This document shows positions 35,599 through 45,609 of a DNA stretch of 64,000 bases, one piece after another. The stretch comes from Antitrichia curtipendula (Eukaryota; Streptophyta; Bryopsida; Hypnales; Leucodontaceae). The number at the start of each line of letters is the position of its first letter. Positions within the stretch are counted from its first letter, which is position 1. The notes beneath the pieces are model-generated. The model was not told the origin of the DNA and searched no databases. It worked only from the letters and a program-made list of their open reading frames with translations. The stretch spans positions 9,568,981-9,632,980 of the forward strand of contig OX579640.1 in NCBI GenBank assembly GCA_951230915.1. Reading direction: 5' to 3'. A program made the position numbers and the translations under genes.

Positions 35599-35833
35599 TG
35601 TTGAGAATAAAATACGAAACAAAATCACATAGCAATAAGAACATTCAAAATACACTCAAAATACACTCAAAGAATACAAAACTTCATTAGGGAGTTTTAA
35701 GTATATACAATGAAGAAAGGAGAGAGACAATGAATAGTTGTCTTCTCCTATTGGTCATGAGTAATTCACCTAATTCTCATGACACGTGTCACTCACCATA
35801 TTATGGTGAGCGTTTACACTACGGTTCTTAACA
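35599..35833 (-). repeat. 5' LTR of the Copia element
   Basis: A 235-bp terminal repeat matching 29529-29752, with an added 11-bp tandem copy (AAATACACTCA) near 35655. As the upstream repeat in element orientation it would carry the promoter. Confidence 0.95.
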
Positions 35834-35839
35834 CAAAAC

Positions 35840-36290
35840 ATGATCTTTTGTACAGTAAGGGTGCTCCAATTATTGAACATTTTGTTTCTAAAGTGACCAC
35901 TGTCGGACACTTATTGTCCTTCAAGGGTTGAGAATCGCACCACCCTAGCGCCAAACATGGCTACCGACATGCTGAATGCTCCAACCTAAGATTCCTTGCT
36001 TGCGAAGAAATCCAGGCTGCTGATGTTGAAAATTAACGCGCCGTCCACATACTTCCCCTCCTTCTCCCTTCTCCACTCGATCATGCCCTCACCCTCGAAA
36101 ATAGACTGTAATAACAAGTTGACAGTATGTACAGCACAAGAACAAATGCTCTTCCCTTCCCTCTCTTCCACTCCTTGTTCTGTTGACAGGTTTGGCAAAG
36201 AGAGGTGGTAAATTGTCTGTATGCTAAATTGCGAAACTAATCCTCGGTTGACGGTACAGCCGTACAGCTTTGAAAGAGGCGCCCTGGGGC
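35840..36290. other. Unassigned segment with an open minus-strand frame
   Basis: The minus frame 36198-35986 contains a protein-like run (IFEGEGMIEWRREKEGKYVD, ALIFNISSLDFFASKE). It could be an exon of a degraded gene, but I know no family for it and no splice partner was found. The sequence TTGTCCTTCAAGGG at about 35907 resembles a piggyBac-type MITE end. Confidence 0.25.
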
Positions 36291-36299
36291 TTAAATTTG

Positions 36300-37480
36300 G
36301 TACCAGGCATATGAGTGAGTGCGTGCTCTTCCTCTCCTCACCTTATTAATTTTTTGTGCAAGATCCGGGTCCGGCTAGCATGCTCTTGCCCCCTTAATTT
36401 CCACTAGTGCAAAAGGGTGGTTGAAATGACATTTGGATGTCATTTCAACCACCCTTGGAGGGGGTTGAAATGACATTCAAATGTCATTTCAAATGTCATT
36501 TAAACATGGAGGTTTAAATGACATTTCTAATATGTCATTTCAACATACTTACGGTTTACATTTTAGTTCTTTGAAATCATATTGAAAAAGAGGTTTTAGA
36601 TTTTGAAATCTATCCATAATGTAGATTTAATTTTTTGATATCTTATTATTATGTACATATTGCTTTTCAAATCTTCAAAAAAATGTAGATTTTTTTTTTC
36701 AAATTCATCAAAAAATGTAGATTTTAGTTTTGAAAATCTTCACAAATGTAGATTCTACTTTTGAAAATCTTCAATAAAATGTAGATTTTACTTTCTAAAT
36801 CTTCAAAACATTGATATATTGTTTTTGAAATCTTCAAGAAATGTAGATTCCCTTACTTAAAAACCTATGTATTTTGTACATATGTAAATTCCTTCACATT
36901 CATTGTTTTGAAGAAGAAATTTATAACTTAGACAACTTTCCTACTCCTATATTATTTATTTCTACTACTTGTCTTCCCCATAGCAATCGTTATGGGATAA
37001 TGTTTTCTTCTAAAATCTACCAAATTTGTTGGTTGAGATGACATTAACTTCATTCTTAATTGAAACAAACATAATCGGATTGATTATTCTTCTAAAATCT
37101 ACCAAAATGTTGAAAATGTCATTTCAACAGGGGTGGTTGAAATGACATTTCTCCCAAACATGGTTGAAATGACATTTTTCAAAAAATGTCATTTCAACAT
37201 GTCATTTCAACCACCCATTTGCACTAGTGTTCCGCACTCAACTTGATCTGCACTTGTAGTGTTATATAGCTAAGTTAGTGGCTTTGCAATTCCCATGATC
37301 GATATCGATTCTTTTCCAGGTTGTAGTATTACAGACTGTAATTAATTGTTGTGCCGTGACTGCAATTAAGTACGTACCTTCGATTCCCTCCCGTCTCTAA
37401 CTAACTCCTTCATTGCCATGTATATGACTGTTGCCGTCAACAGCTCATGGGCTCATGGTACTCCTACTCCTTCAAAGGCT
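36300..37480 (+). pseudogene. Promoter and start fragment related to the AP2-locus upstream gene
   Basis: Outside the CACTA insertion this region resembles the promoter of the pseudogene at 40662: GTGCTCTTC, CATGCTCTTG, ACTCAACTT, CACTTGTAGT and TATA-like words occur in the same order. It leads to an ATG at 37424 with MTVAVNSSWA, comparable to MGVAINNSCLA in the intact copy. After that similarity is lost and the frame stops within about 45 codons. This would be a third family member, truncated. Confidence 0.4.
36402..37229. mobile_element. CACTA-type (En/Spm) non-autonomous element
   Basis: An 828-bp element. Inverted ends start CACTA: CACTAGTGCAAAAGGGTGG on the left and the complement of CACTAGTGCAAATGGGTGG on the right. 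The 3-bp target duplication TTC (36399-36401, 37230-37232) is exact. Subterminal regions hold about a dozen copies of ATGACATTT in both orientations, as expected for transposase binding sites in this superfamily. The centre is AT-rich with repeated AAATCTTCAA and GTAGATTTT words. There is no coding capacity, so it depends on an autonomous element elsewhere. Confidence 0.92.
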
Positions 37481-37764
37481 GCCACCTTCTTTTTCACTGC
37501 TGCCCTAGTCTTGGAATCTCACGAGCTCGAACTCAATCCATTCAATTTATTCCTGTAGATCCAAAATTTTGCCCCAAAAGACGGAGCATTCAGTTCATCG
37601 TTCATTCTCCAACCGCTAATTTGATAGCTTATAGTTTGAGAAATATAGTTTGGAGGAGTCCGGAATTTGTCAGTATTAATGGAAGTTATTTCAGTACTAG
37701 AGGCCCGAGGAACATTATATTCATTAGTTTGGGAGATTGAGGACCTCCCAAAATAATCATGCTG

Positions 37765-38075
37765 ATCTCGACTTAAATCAACAACTCGCATTTAAAATGA
37801 GAGTTTTGATGTAAATTGACATAAAACCTTTTAGATTTGACCTAATATTGAAAGGTTTTATGTCAATTTAAGTCGATTCGAGTTATATTGATATAAAACC
37901 TTTCAGATTTGACCTAATATTGAAAGGTTTTATATCAATTTAACTCGAATCGACTTAAATTGACATAAAACCTTTCAATATTAGGTCAAATCTAAAAGGT
38001 TTTATATCAATTTAACTCGAATCGACTTAAATTGACAAGAAAACCTTTCAATTTTAGCTGAATTGATGTAATACT
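37765..38075. repeat. Nested palindrome array (three hairpin units)
   Basis: Three hairpins follow each other: 37813-37869, 37887-37939 and 37957-38013, each with a stem of about 17 bp built on TTGAYATAAAACCTTT and its complement. The loop of unit three is the reverse complement of the loops of units one and two. Linkers are TTAAGTCGATTCGAGTTA and its complement TAACTCGAATCGACTTAA, so unit two sits in a larger palindrome. A fourth, unclosed arm follows to about 38060. Confidence 0.85.
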
Positions 38076-38119
38076 TTTCGTTGAGTTTTTTTTAAGTAAC
38101 CTCTCATTTCAATAGAAAA

Positions 38120-38490
38120 CTCCCATTTTAATGAATATAGTGTTGAGGTGGAGAACAATATATGTATGTGTTCGTCAAAAAGTGAAAAAACTGCCGAGGA
38201 CTTCGTCCTGTGGTTCGATGTATTGTTTCCCTTATCAATGGAAATTGTCCATTTGTTCCAAACAAAAACAAAAACAAAACAAACAGAAAAAGTGTTTCTC
38301 AAAAGTGTTTTTCAAAATACAGTGCCCGACTGGCTACTTGACTTACTCAAGACTGTTCCAAAGCATGATGCCCACTTCGGGTTACACTGAGTTCGACCGC
38401 CAATATCACTTTTCAATTCAAGAGTTACAGAGTTTCCAAGATTTGTGTGGCGGATGGGGACTTATGAGCAAAATTTCGTGATTTATAAAT
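38120..38490 (+). other. Unassigned open frames
   Basis: Two overlapping plus-strand frames (38131-38481 and 38148-38390) are open. The second reads partly like a protein (KTAEDFVLWFDVLFPLS, VPDWLLDLLKTVPKHD). No family is recognised and no splice partner was found. Confidence 0.2.
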
Positions 38491-38579
38491 CTTGCAAATG
38501 CACTGGCGATGAGTTTTCACTTCGATCAATGCAGGATCGAATTCAGACTGCAATTGAGACTAATAAAGTAATTGAATCC

Positions 38580-39870
38580 TCTCAGTGATGATCGAGGGTG
38601 ATTAACTGAGTCACTGGACATCACCAATCCATTTCACCTTTCATTTTGTTGCAGGATACAATTTAGATGATAAACGGAGTAGTCCAAAACAATTTCAGGA
38701 TTAGGTAGCCCCCCTGAGTTGGTCTAAGAAAATCCAACAATCCCTTGGTTGAGCATGTGAATGTCATTTCAATAAGAAATGTGTTCTACACTCATTTAAA
38801 AAAATTAAGTGGAAGCATGGGCAAAATTAAATTGCCTGGTGCTCTTTAAAGCTCACAACCAAAATTAACATTTTGCCTTATCGTTATAGAGCCTCTACTA
38901 TACATCTCGATTCACAAAGTAAATCACGTAGACCTCAATCACTGAAATTCTCACAATCAAGCCAACTAAGACAATAGATGTGCAATCCTTCCTTCCTTCC
39001 TTCTCTTATCGGGTTCCTGCAGTTGGAACTTTCAACAATCCACTTGAAACCCAATTCACCTTGCTTTTCAGACAAATATTGCAAGCTAGACAATTTTGTA
39101 TGAAGAAAGCACTATGGAAAGGGACACTAAATCCATTAAAAACCTGCTCCTTTTTCCAATACCAACCCAAAGAGCAACAAACCTGGTTGACGTTGTTCTA
39201 GCAAGTAGACGACAAGCATGACTTTTGCTAACTGTTTATGGCCGCAAATCCTTGAATGGATATGGGGTTGTCTACTCTCTACAACCTCCCACATTTGCAA
39301 GTGCACAAGAAATGCATAAACAGCCGTGGACAAACATTTGATCTCCTGCAAAGGATTTGGCTCTTGCACCAAAAGTGAACTCAAGCGGAAAACTCTATGC
39401 AAGATCCCATCCCCTATAACTCATGGATCCAGGACGGCAAGGATCCATGGTTTCAAAACAGGCAGGCAATTGGATTGATCTTATGTGGCCAGAATTGATA
39501 GAGCTAAGCATATCAGGGAAGAATGTAATCCCATGTGTGTTGGTCCAATCATGAAGAAAAGTGGACCGACAGACAGTCCCCATAAGAGACTGCAGCTCAC
39601 GAGAGCTCACACAAACATAAGACCCTGATTGATTGGGGTTCTAGGTCCCTTCAAGGGTCAACATTGTTACTGAGAATGCAAACTGCTACGTACTTAGAAG
39701 TCATAGTGGTTGACTTTTCTGAGCAAAATGATCGAGGGTTAATTATTGCGCCACGCACTCTGGAACTTTTATCAACAGTTATACTCTTTCATTTCTTATG
39801 CAGAATCAACTGAACTTACAATACAGAGATTGAGTATGCAGTCTGAAAGAAGTTTCTACCATTGAGTGTT
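38580..39870. repeat. Second copy of the 23200-23740 block, expanded
   Basis: Matches 23200-23740 in the same orientation in several pieces, best at about 39090-39300 and 39780-39870 (TCTACTCTCTACAACCTCCC, TGCAGAATC, AGTCTGAAAG). About 400 bp of unrelated sequence lies between the matching pieces. No gene is evident. Confidence 0.7.
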
Positions 39871-39879
39871 GCACGTCTG

Positions 39880-40400
39880 TGGCACGTGTGCATTCCGGGT
39901 ATGCAACTCTAGTATTATATGCCAAGGTCATCGGCATTAAAATGGATAAGAGGACGATTTTTGTAAAAATTATATTAAATTAAATAGATAAAAAAATTAG
40001 ATGAAGATCAAATTAAAAAATTAATTGTAGAAATTGCTGAGTTACAAATATATTAGAAAAAAACTTGCAATATATATGAAGAATTGAAACACTTATGCAT
40101 AGTTTTAAAAATTCCATACAAAAAGTTTTCTCAAATTAAAATTAAAATTTTGTTAGAAAGCCCCCAAAGTTGGGTAGCTCAGCCTATGATACATGTATTA
40201 AAAAAATTCATATAACTAGGATTTTAGTGTTATTATTGTCCTCAAAAATACTCATTTCATATATATAATTACATTTTTGGATTCCTTGTTGAAAGAACTA
40301 CAAGAGTTTTATACATTAAAACAAATTATAATCCTTGAGATTTGACTAACATGCATTATAAGTGATTGTAACCAGGGCCATATAATTTGGAAGTTGCATA
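39880..40400. other. AT-rich spacer
   Basis: Separates two blocks that relate to the AP2 locus; nothing recognisable. Confidence 0.5.
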
Positions 40401-40410
40401 TTGGGGACTG

Positions 40411-40535
40411 CATGTTCTTCTTCTCCTCATCTTCTTCATTTGTAAGCAAGCTTTCTGTCTGCGCATGCTCTTCTTCTCCTCACCTTCTTCATTTGTAAGC
40501 AAGCTCCCTGTCTGCACATGCTCTTCTCCTCACTC
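40411..40535 (+). repeat. 53-bp tandem repeat, two and a half copies
   Basis: CATGYTCTTCTTCTCCTCA begins at 40411 and 40464, with a shorter copy at 40517 (period 53 bp). Each full unit includes TTCATTTGTAAGCAAGC. It sits 130-250 bp upstream of the pseudogene start and has a pyrimidine-rich plus strand. Confidence 0.85.
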
Positions 40536-40574
40536 AACTCCTTCTACACTTGTAGTATATGTGGCATGGCAGAC

Positions 40575-40580
40575 CACGTG
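40575..40580. promoter_or_regulatory. G-box (CACGTG) upstream of the pseudogene
   Basis: The same palindrome as at 26066-26071, again 82 bp from the start codon, in a homologous promoter on the opposite strand. Confidence 0.5.
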
Positions 40581-40661
40581 ATCATTTGTCAGGCTGTAGG
40601 ATTCCTGTAGTGAGTGCACCCTCACTTCCATCTCTATTTAACTTACCTCTCCTTCATAGCC

Positions 40662-41054
40662 ATGGCCATCAACACTGCATGCTTGGCACTAGAAGTTATA
40701 CCTCGTGCATAGGAAGAATTAGATCATGCAACAGGAGGTCAAAGACGTTTCCAAATCTATAGGGTCAAGGTACATGCCACGATTCCATTCCCTGATCAAG
40801 ATATTTGGAGGCAATTACATTCAGCGCTCCATGGCCCATGGAAATGTGACGTTTTGATGCCTAAGCAAGAAGCACTGGGTTGGCAAGCTGACCTAGATAA
40901 TGATCTGTGCAATGCAACAGTGTTGCATCATCTCCATCAACAGACTGCGACGGTCCCACTCCTCTCAATTGTAAATTCTCAAAGTGATCACGGCAACGCT
41001 GCTACCACTCTTACCGGAAGCACCTTGTCAGCATTCATCAATGCCAGGATGTAG
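40662..41054 (+). pseudogene. Broken copy of the N-terminal half of the AP2-locus gene
   Basis: Reads in the same frame as the upstream exon at 25984-25339: MAINTACLALEVIP, then TAG at 40710, then GGQRRFQIYRV, KQEALGWQADLDND, and GNAATTLTGSTLS before a second TAG at 41052. Several differences from the intact copy are synonymous and indels keep the frame, which supports coding in the ancestor. The TAG at 40710 stands where the intact copy has CAG. No AP2 domain follows here. Orientation is opposite to the intact copy. Confidence 0.75.
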
Positions 41055-41059
41055 GGAAG

Positions 41060-42950
41060 ACTCCTTACCTCCTTTCTTTGCTATTCCATTTGACAGCTCT
41101 CTTTTGGACTTTAGAAAACAAGTCAGAGATGAGTCACAATGAAGTGACAAATGAGTCACAAACTAGACACAACTCAGTTGTAATTTGTATGTGGCAACAA
41201 ATACCACGTTAGCAACCACGTCATAGAGCACATCGATGAAGTTCCAAGTAAGTTACAGAATGAAAAATTCAAACATTTCGCCTTGCAACTAAAGTGCGAC
41301 AAGAAAGCTTAACCACAACAACTGGGGGCTTCTACAGCCCTCTAGATTATCACCAGTCGTAAATGTTTGATGCAACTCAAAACCAATTAATATTATTCGT
41401 AGTCGCAAAATCCCTCATTTTCTTCTAGTAATGTTTAGCATTTTCTTATTCTAAATTAAAAAGAAAATGGAATTTGTATTGTATAACTCATTTTGTTTTG
41501 TCCTCCAAGTGTTTCTTTAACTCCTAAGTGCTCACAATTTTTGGCGCTTTGTCTTACCACGGGGGACCTACTTGCAAAGCAAATGCCGCCGTAGATCGGA
41601 AAGTGACTTGCAAAAGACTTCACCACTGAAATTGCATAAGGGTTTCTTGTTGCAGCTATGCTAAAATTTTAGAAAGTTTTCAACAGTTGGATGCGTAGAT
41701 TATAATAGTCAAACAATGGTTGTGTAACGGGCGTATAAGACACAAGACAAGATAAGACAAGACACAATGAGTTTCTAGATAACAAGATTTGATATTAGAG
41801 TTCAAGAAGCACAAGAGTAGAGCTTGAATCAAGAGCTAAGATTAAGAGAGATGTTGTTGAGACTGAGGACTACCTCAGCCTCGATTCCTATATATACTAC
41901 CTCTAAAATTTTGCTAAAGCTTCAAGAAGGCAAAAATCTTACTGGTCTCCAATTTTCATAATTTGGAAACATCAAGAGGACATATTTTGGAGGCTAAAAA
42001 CACAAGAGTTTGACAACAGTGATTTAGAATATGACCAACAACAAGTACAACATGTTGGCTTGGCTCCTAGAGGTACAACTACACGCAAGTCTTCCACTTT
42101 AGAGCTCCCGACAACGTAGTACGTCAACTGCTGTTTTTAGCTGAAGCATAGCATTGAGACTCGACATGCATTGTTGCTAGGATTGAAACATACCGATTTG
42201 TATTAATATGATATTTGCAAATACCGTGTTGCATGTATTTGGGGGAATGATATATAAAAATCACACTTCAATAATCCGATAAGAGCAAGTAACTGCATTC
42301 TAGAGTGCAAGAAGACAACCAAAATCATCCACCGCAGCTTCACAATGAAACGCGTCGGAGCACTAGTAGGCGACCAAAATTAAGTAAGCTACAAAGGAAC
42401 ATAGCCTACAGTCCCCCAAAATGGAACTTAGAAGCAAAAAAAAATGGAATTCATTGGCAAAAGGCCAAAACACCAATGCACTCCAATATGCGTAGGTAAA
42501 GTCTAGACTTGTCGAAAACTCTGCCTCTACCAAATGAATTCCAACACCAGCCCACACATTCCAACTTAAATTTGGTCATCATTAGAGTTCCAAGAAAACT
42601 TTCAAACATCCAAGACACCTCCGACACCAAGGCCTTGACACAATAAATGAATGTTGTGCAACCACAAGTGCAGGCCAGAATATAAAGTGATGAAGCCACC
42701 TAAGAAGATCTCAAATTCTCAACCACTGTACTTTGAACCACCATAGATGATATTTGGTGATGTAAGAAGAGGCGACACTTCTACTTGGTCGTTTCGAAAC
42801 ATAGCAACACTTCCAATCTTTCTTTGCATTCCCAACTATCATAGTCCAAAATGTTGACATGATGCTCTACAAATCCAACCAAAGAATGTCAACCAAAGAA
42901 TGTCATATTCCAACCCTCACCGACGTGTTGGACCCATTATTTCTAGTGCC
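41060..42950. other. Spacer, nothing recognised
   Basis: Frames are short and unlike known proteins. It may include the 3' part of the mobile element whose transposase lies just beyond, but I found no CCC-type end with TTAA here. Confidence 0.4.
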
Positions 42951-42959
42951 TACTTATAT

Positions 42960-44710
42960 TGGGTGTGCACCTTCACAAAGCAGAGGTCTACATACATGTG
43001 AGCACCCGCACAAGTAGTGCACCAAAATTGTGTCTTCTACTTGCATACAATGCACTTGTGCCACAATTGAGGTCTGAGGCTGCTTTAGTGGATTGTGCTA
43101 GGATGGCAGAGGCACTGCAACTTCTTTGTCAAGGGCTGGTCCAACCAAGGAGCAATCAAGTTCTCTACCACCTCTATGTGAAATGGTAGTCGTTGGCAAT
43201 ACACCTTCTCCCGACATGTGAGCTTGTCATGCTTAAATAACATTCAATAATTGTTCAACTAATAGTCTATAATGAAAAAGAAGTGTTTGTACCACCATTT
43301 GTAGAAATAAAACTAGACACTATAGTCGGAGTGCATTTGGTCCATGTCGTCAACCCCATGCATGTTCGTTAACTTTGATACTCTACGTACTACGATGTGG
43401 AGGAAATGGATTTACAAATATCGTTCACCCACTACATGGAATGCGCATCTTCTCCCACCAGATCTGTTGAAGTCAAAAGCATGTACATTGGCTTGGAGTC
43501 ATACTAGCACGCTGCAGCCATATGGTGTTGGATGTGCATCCTCTACATCAAAGTGCCCCGAGGATGGTCACCCCTCTTATGCCTCAAAAGCGATGTCGGC
43601 AATTCAATATGGTTCTCCCTCACAATGCTTATTACCCATATCCCACGGCGGTACAAGTCTTCAAACAACTACAAAGCAATGTAGAAGTTGTCACAAATAC
43701 CCGTGTGTCCAACATTGTCCAATCTATGGTAAGCTCCAGCACCAGCTGCTTCCCCCGCCGTGTCTTTGGAACTCCACATGCTCCAACTTATGGTATAAGG
43801 TTGTATATGTATTGCGAGGAATTGCAGACAATTGCAAAAAACTTAAAGCTATATTTAATGGACTTGGCCAGCATATACTAGCAGAATCCAAAGTAGTGGC
43901 TACAATACGCTACCATAATCTTGTCACAAGTAACGTACTTGTCAATGTTGTAGAAGGCACAAGACTTCGTGACAAAGTTGTCAATAATCCATTTCACTTT
44001 AGCCAGTTTGTCATACTGTGGTGACTCCCGATCATTCTCAATTGTTGCATTGTTGACAAGATGAAGGCATTGTAATAACAACTCAAATCAGTTGCATGTA
44101 AACACTTGAGGGATCAAGGAGCACTAGAAGAACTCCTTCCACTTCCAATAATCAGTTATAATTGGCATCATCTTAATACCCATCAAAATCGCCACACCAA
44201 TAAAAGCTCGCATCTCCAAGGGACAAGTCAGAACCCATAGAGGGCCACCATTTGTGATTTGTGGGCACCAGTCTCCTACTGTCCAATAAACAAATTGGTC
44301 TGCTCCACCATCTTCTGGAGTATCTTATTGTCGAAGAACTAATCAAAGAACTCTATAGTCGCGCGTCTACACTTCTTGCCATAGGGCCTGGATGCACCCC
44401 GGCGCCCCGTAAAAAGACTCTCAGTCTCCTAAAAGCAATGTTCCTAGCACTGCCAAAACTAATCATGATACCGAGCTTTAAAGTCCAAGTCGTCTAAATC
44501 CCCATCATTTTTGTAGCACCCCATCTTATGGATGAGATCAACTATGCCCTGCCTTGCACCATACTTAGAGTCATTGTATTTGATGGATGACTCATCACCA
44601 ACAAAGTTGATGTAATCTGCTATCCAATCTGTTTGGAAACTCAAGTCAATTGCGGTAGTGGCATAGGCTAGCGAAGTGTCCTCCTCCATTGTGTTGAATT
44701 TCAACCTCCA
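42960..44710 (-). pseudogene. piggyBac-family transposase relic (DDE_Tnp_1_7)
   Basis: Would excise and insert DNA at TTAA. Reading the minus strand downward across frames and stops gives the family in order. N-terminal pieces: FFDNKILQKMVEQTNLFIGQ (about 44310). Core: EMRAFIGVAILMGIKMMPII, DYWKW, LQCLHLVNNA, then QYDKLAKVKWIIDNF (about 43990). Next: MLAKSIKYSFKFFAIVCNSS (about 43840), a highly conserved piggyBac block, then RHKRGD-like and CRGCTS words, and WYKHFFFIIDY (about 43290). C-terminal Cys-rich finger: CIVCK, FWCTTCAGAHMYVDLCFVKV (about 42970-43060). Many stops and frameshifts show it is dead. Plus-strand open frames over this region (43344-44024 and others) are antisense shadows. 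The start may lie further up, toward 45290. Confidence 0.82.
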
Positions 44711-45340
44711 CTGCTCCTCAACCTCGGGGTGTTGTTTACATCCAATTGTTGCTTAGTAAAGACAAGGATCTTATCATCGTCCCATCCCTTGTCACGTGCA
44801 ATTGATGGACTAGGGCATCCCTCCTCCATGCAACATTTTCTCTACTTTGCAATGGTCGACAATCTTTGATGCACACCTTCCTTCTACCAATGTTGCTTTG
44901 AAACTAAATGAAGTAGAATGGCACTCCATTTTCTTTCCACCTCTACTACGGTTCACCAACAAATTTCCAAGCCCTCACTAGTCGGCAAAATTGTATCTAG
45001 GGACTTCTAGTGAGACGTGTATAGCAAATGGCAAAGCCCGCATGGACACATAATTCCAAGGGCCCTCTAAACAAGGCATATAGTCATCAATGCCCCAATT
45101 GTCTTCATGTCCCTCCTCAGAATCACAATGCAGCCATTCCTCCACCTTTGTTGAAGCAACAAAGGCATCAACCAGTCCTGCACTATCAGTGAGAGATGAC
45201 TTTGTCCCAGTGCACGCGCCCTACAACAATGAAGCCATATTAGCAGAAGGCCTTCAAAATTCAGATTGTTATTGTACCAAAAGTAGGCCAATTAGCGGAC
45301 ATTAATGCTAGCCCAACAACACTTTATCTGAAGGTACAGC
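44711..45340 (-). other. Possible N-terminal extension of the piggyBac relic
   Basis: Minus-strand frames here (for example 45291-45067) lead into the transposase relic without a clear boundary but carry no motif I can name. Confidence 0.3.
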
Positions 45341-45348
45341 CAAGTGAG

Positions 45349-45603
45349 AAGGTCATATTTGTTATATTGAGACATTTTATAGTCTCATTTTTATCCTCGA
45401 CTCAAGGATAAACCGCTTAATCTCTTCACTAGTATTTTTTTATATATAGGTAACAATACCAACTTTTAGAATTTCATTATAGAATCACTATTTTAGCATT
45501 ATTTATTTTTGGTTTCAATTACTATTTTTTTAAATGAATTTTCCAGTAACTAACATTTTGTCTCAAAATCTGCAAAAAGTCTCAATATAACGAATATGGC
45601 CTT
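45349..45603. mobile_element. MITE with AAGGTCATATTTG ends and TGAG flanks
   Basis: A 255-bp element. Inverted ends match over about 25 bp: AAGGTCATATTTGTTATATT on the left and the complement of AAGGCCATATTCGTTATATT on the right. TGAG occurs directly on both sides (45345-45348, 45604-45607), suggesting a 4-bp target duplication. Neither ends nor target fit a superfamily I can name with confidence. Confidence 0.7.
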
Positions 45604-45609
45604 TGAGGC

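Larger units (their letters stand above)
29529..35833 (-). mobile_element. Copia LTR retrotransposon, decayed
   Basis: A 6305-bp element read on the minus strand. The long terminal repeats (224 and 235 bp) start TG and end CA and differ by roughly ten substitutions plus one 11-bp tandem duplication. Flanks are CAAAG and CAAAA, a probable 5-bp target duplication with one change. Domain order is gag, protease, integrase, reverse transcriptase, RNase H, which defines Copia. Every domain is interrupted by stops or frameshifts, so the copy cannot move on its own. Confidence 0.95.

Noticed and set aside
37765..38075. CRISPR-like array
   Set aside because: Units are palindromes with inverted relatives and similar linkers, in a eukaryotic context without cas genes.
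43344..44024. A 226-residue open frame on the plus strand
   Set aside because: It is antisense to the piggyBac transposase relic, whose family motifs read on the minus strand; the plus frame has no domain.
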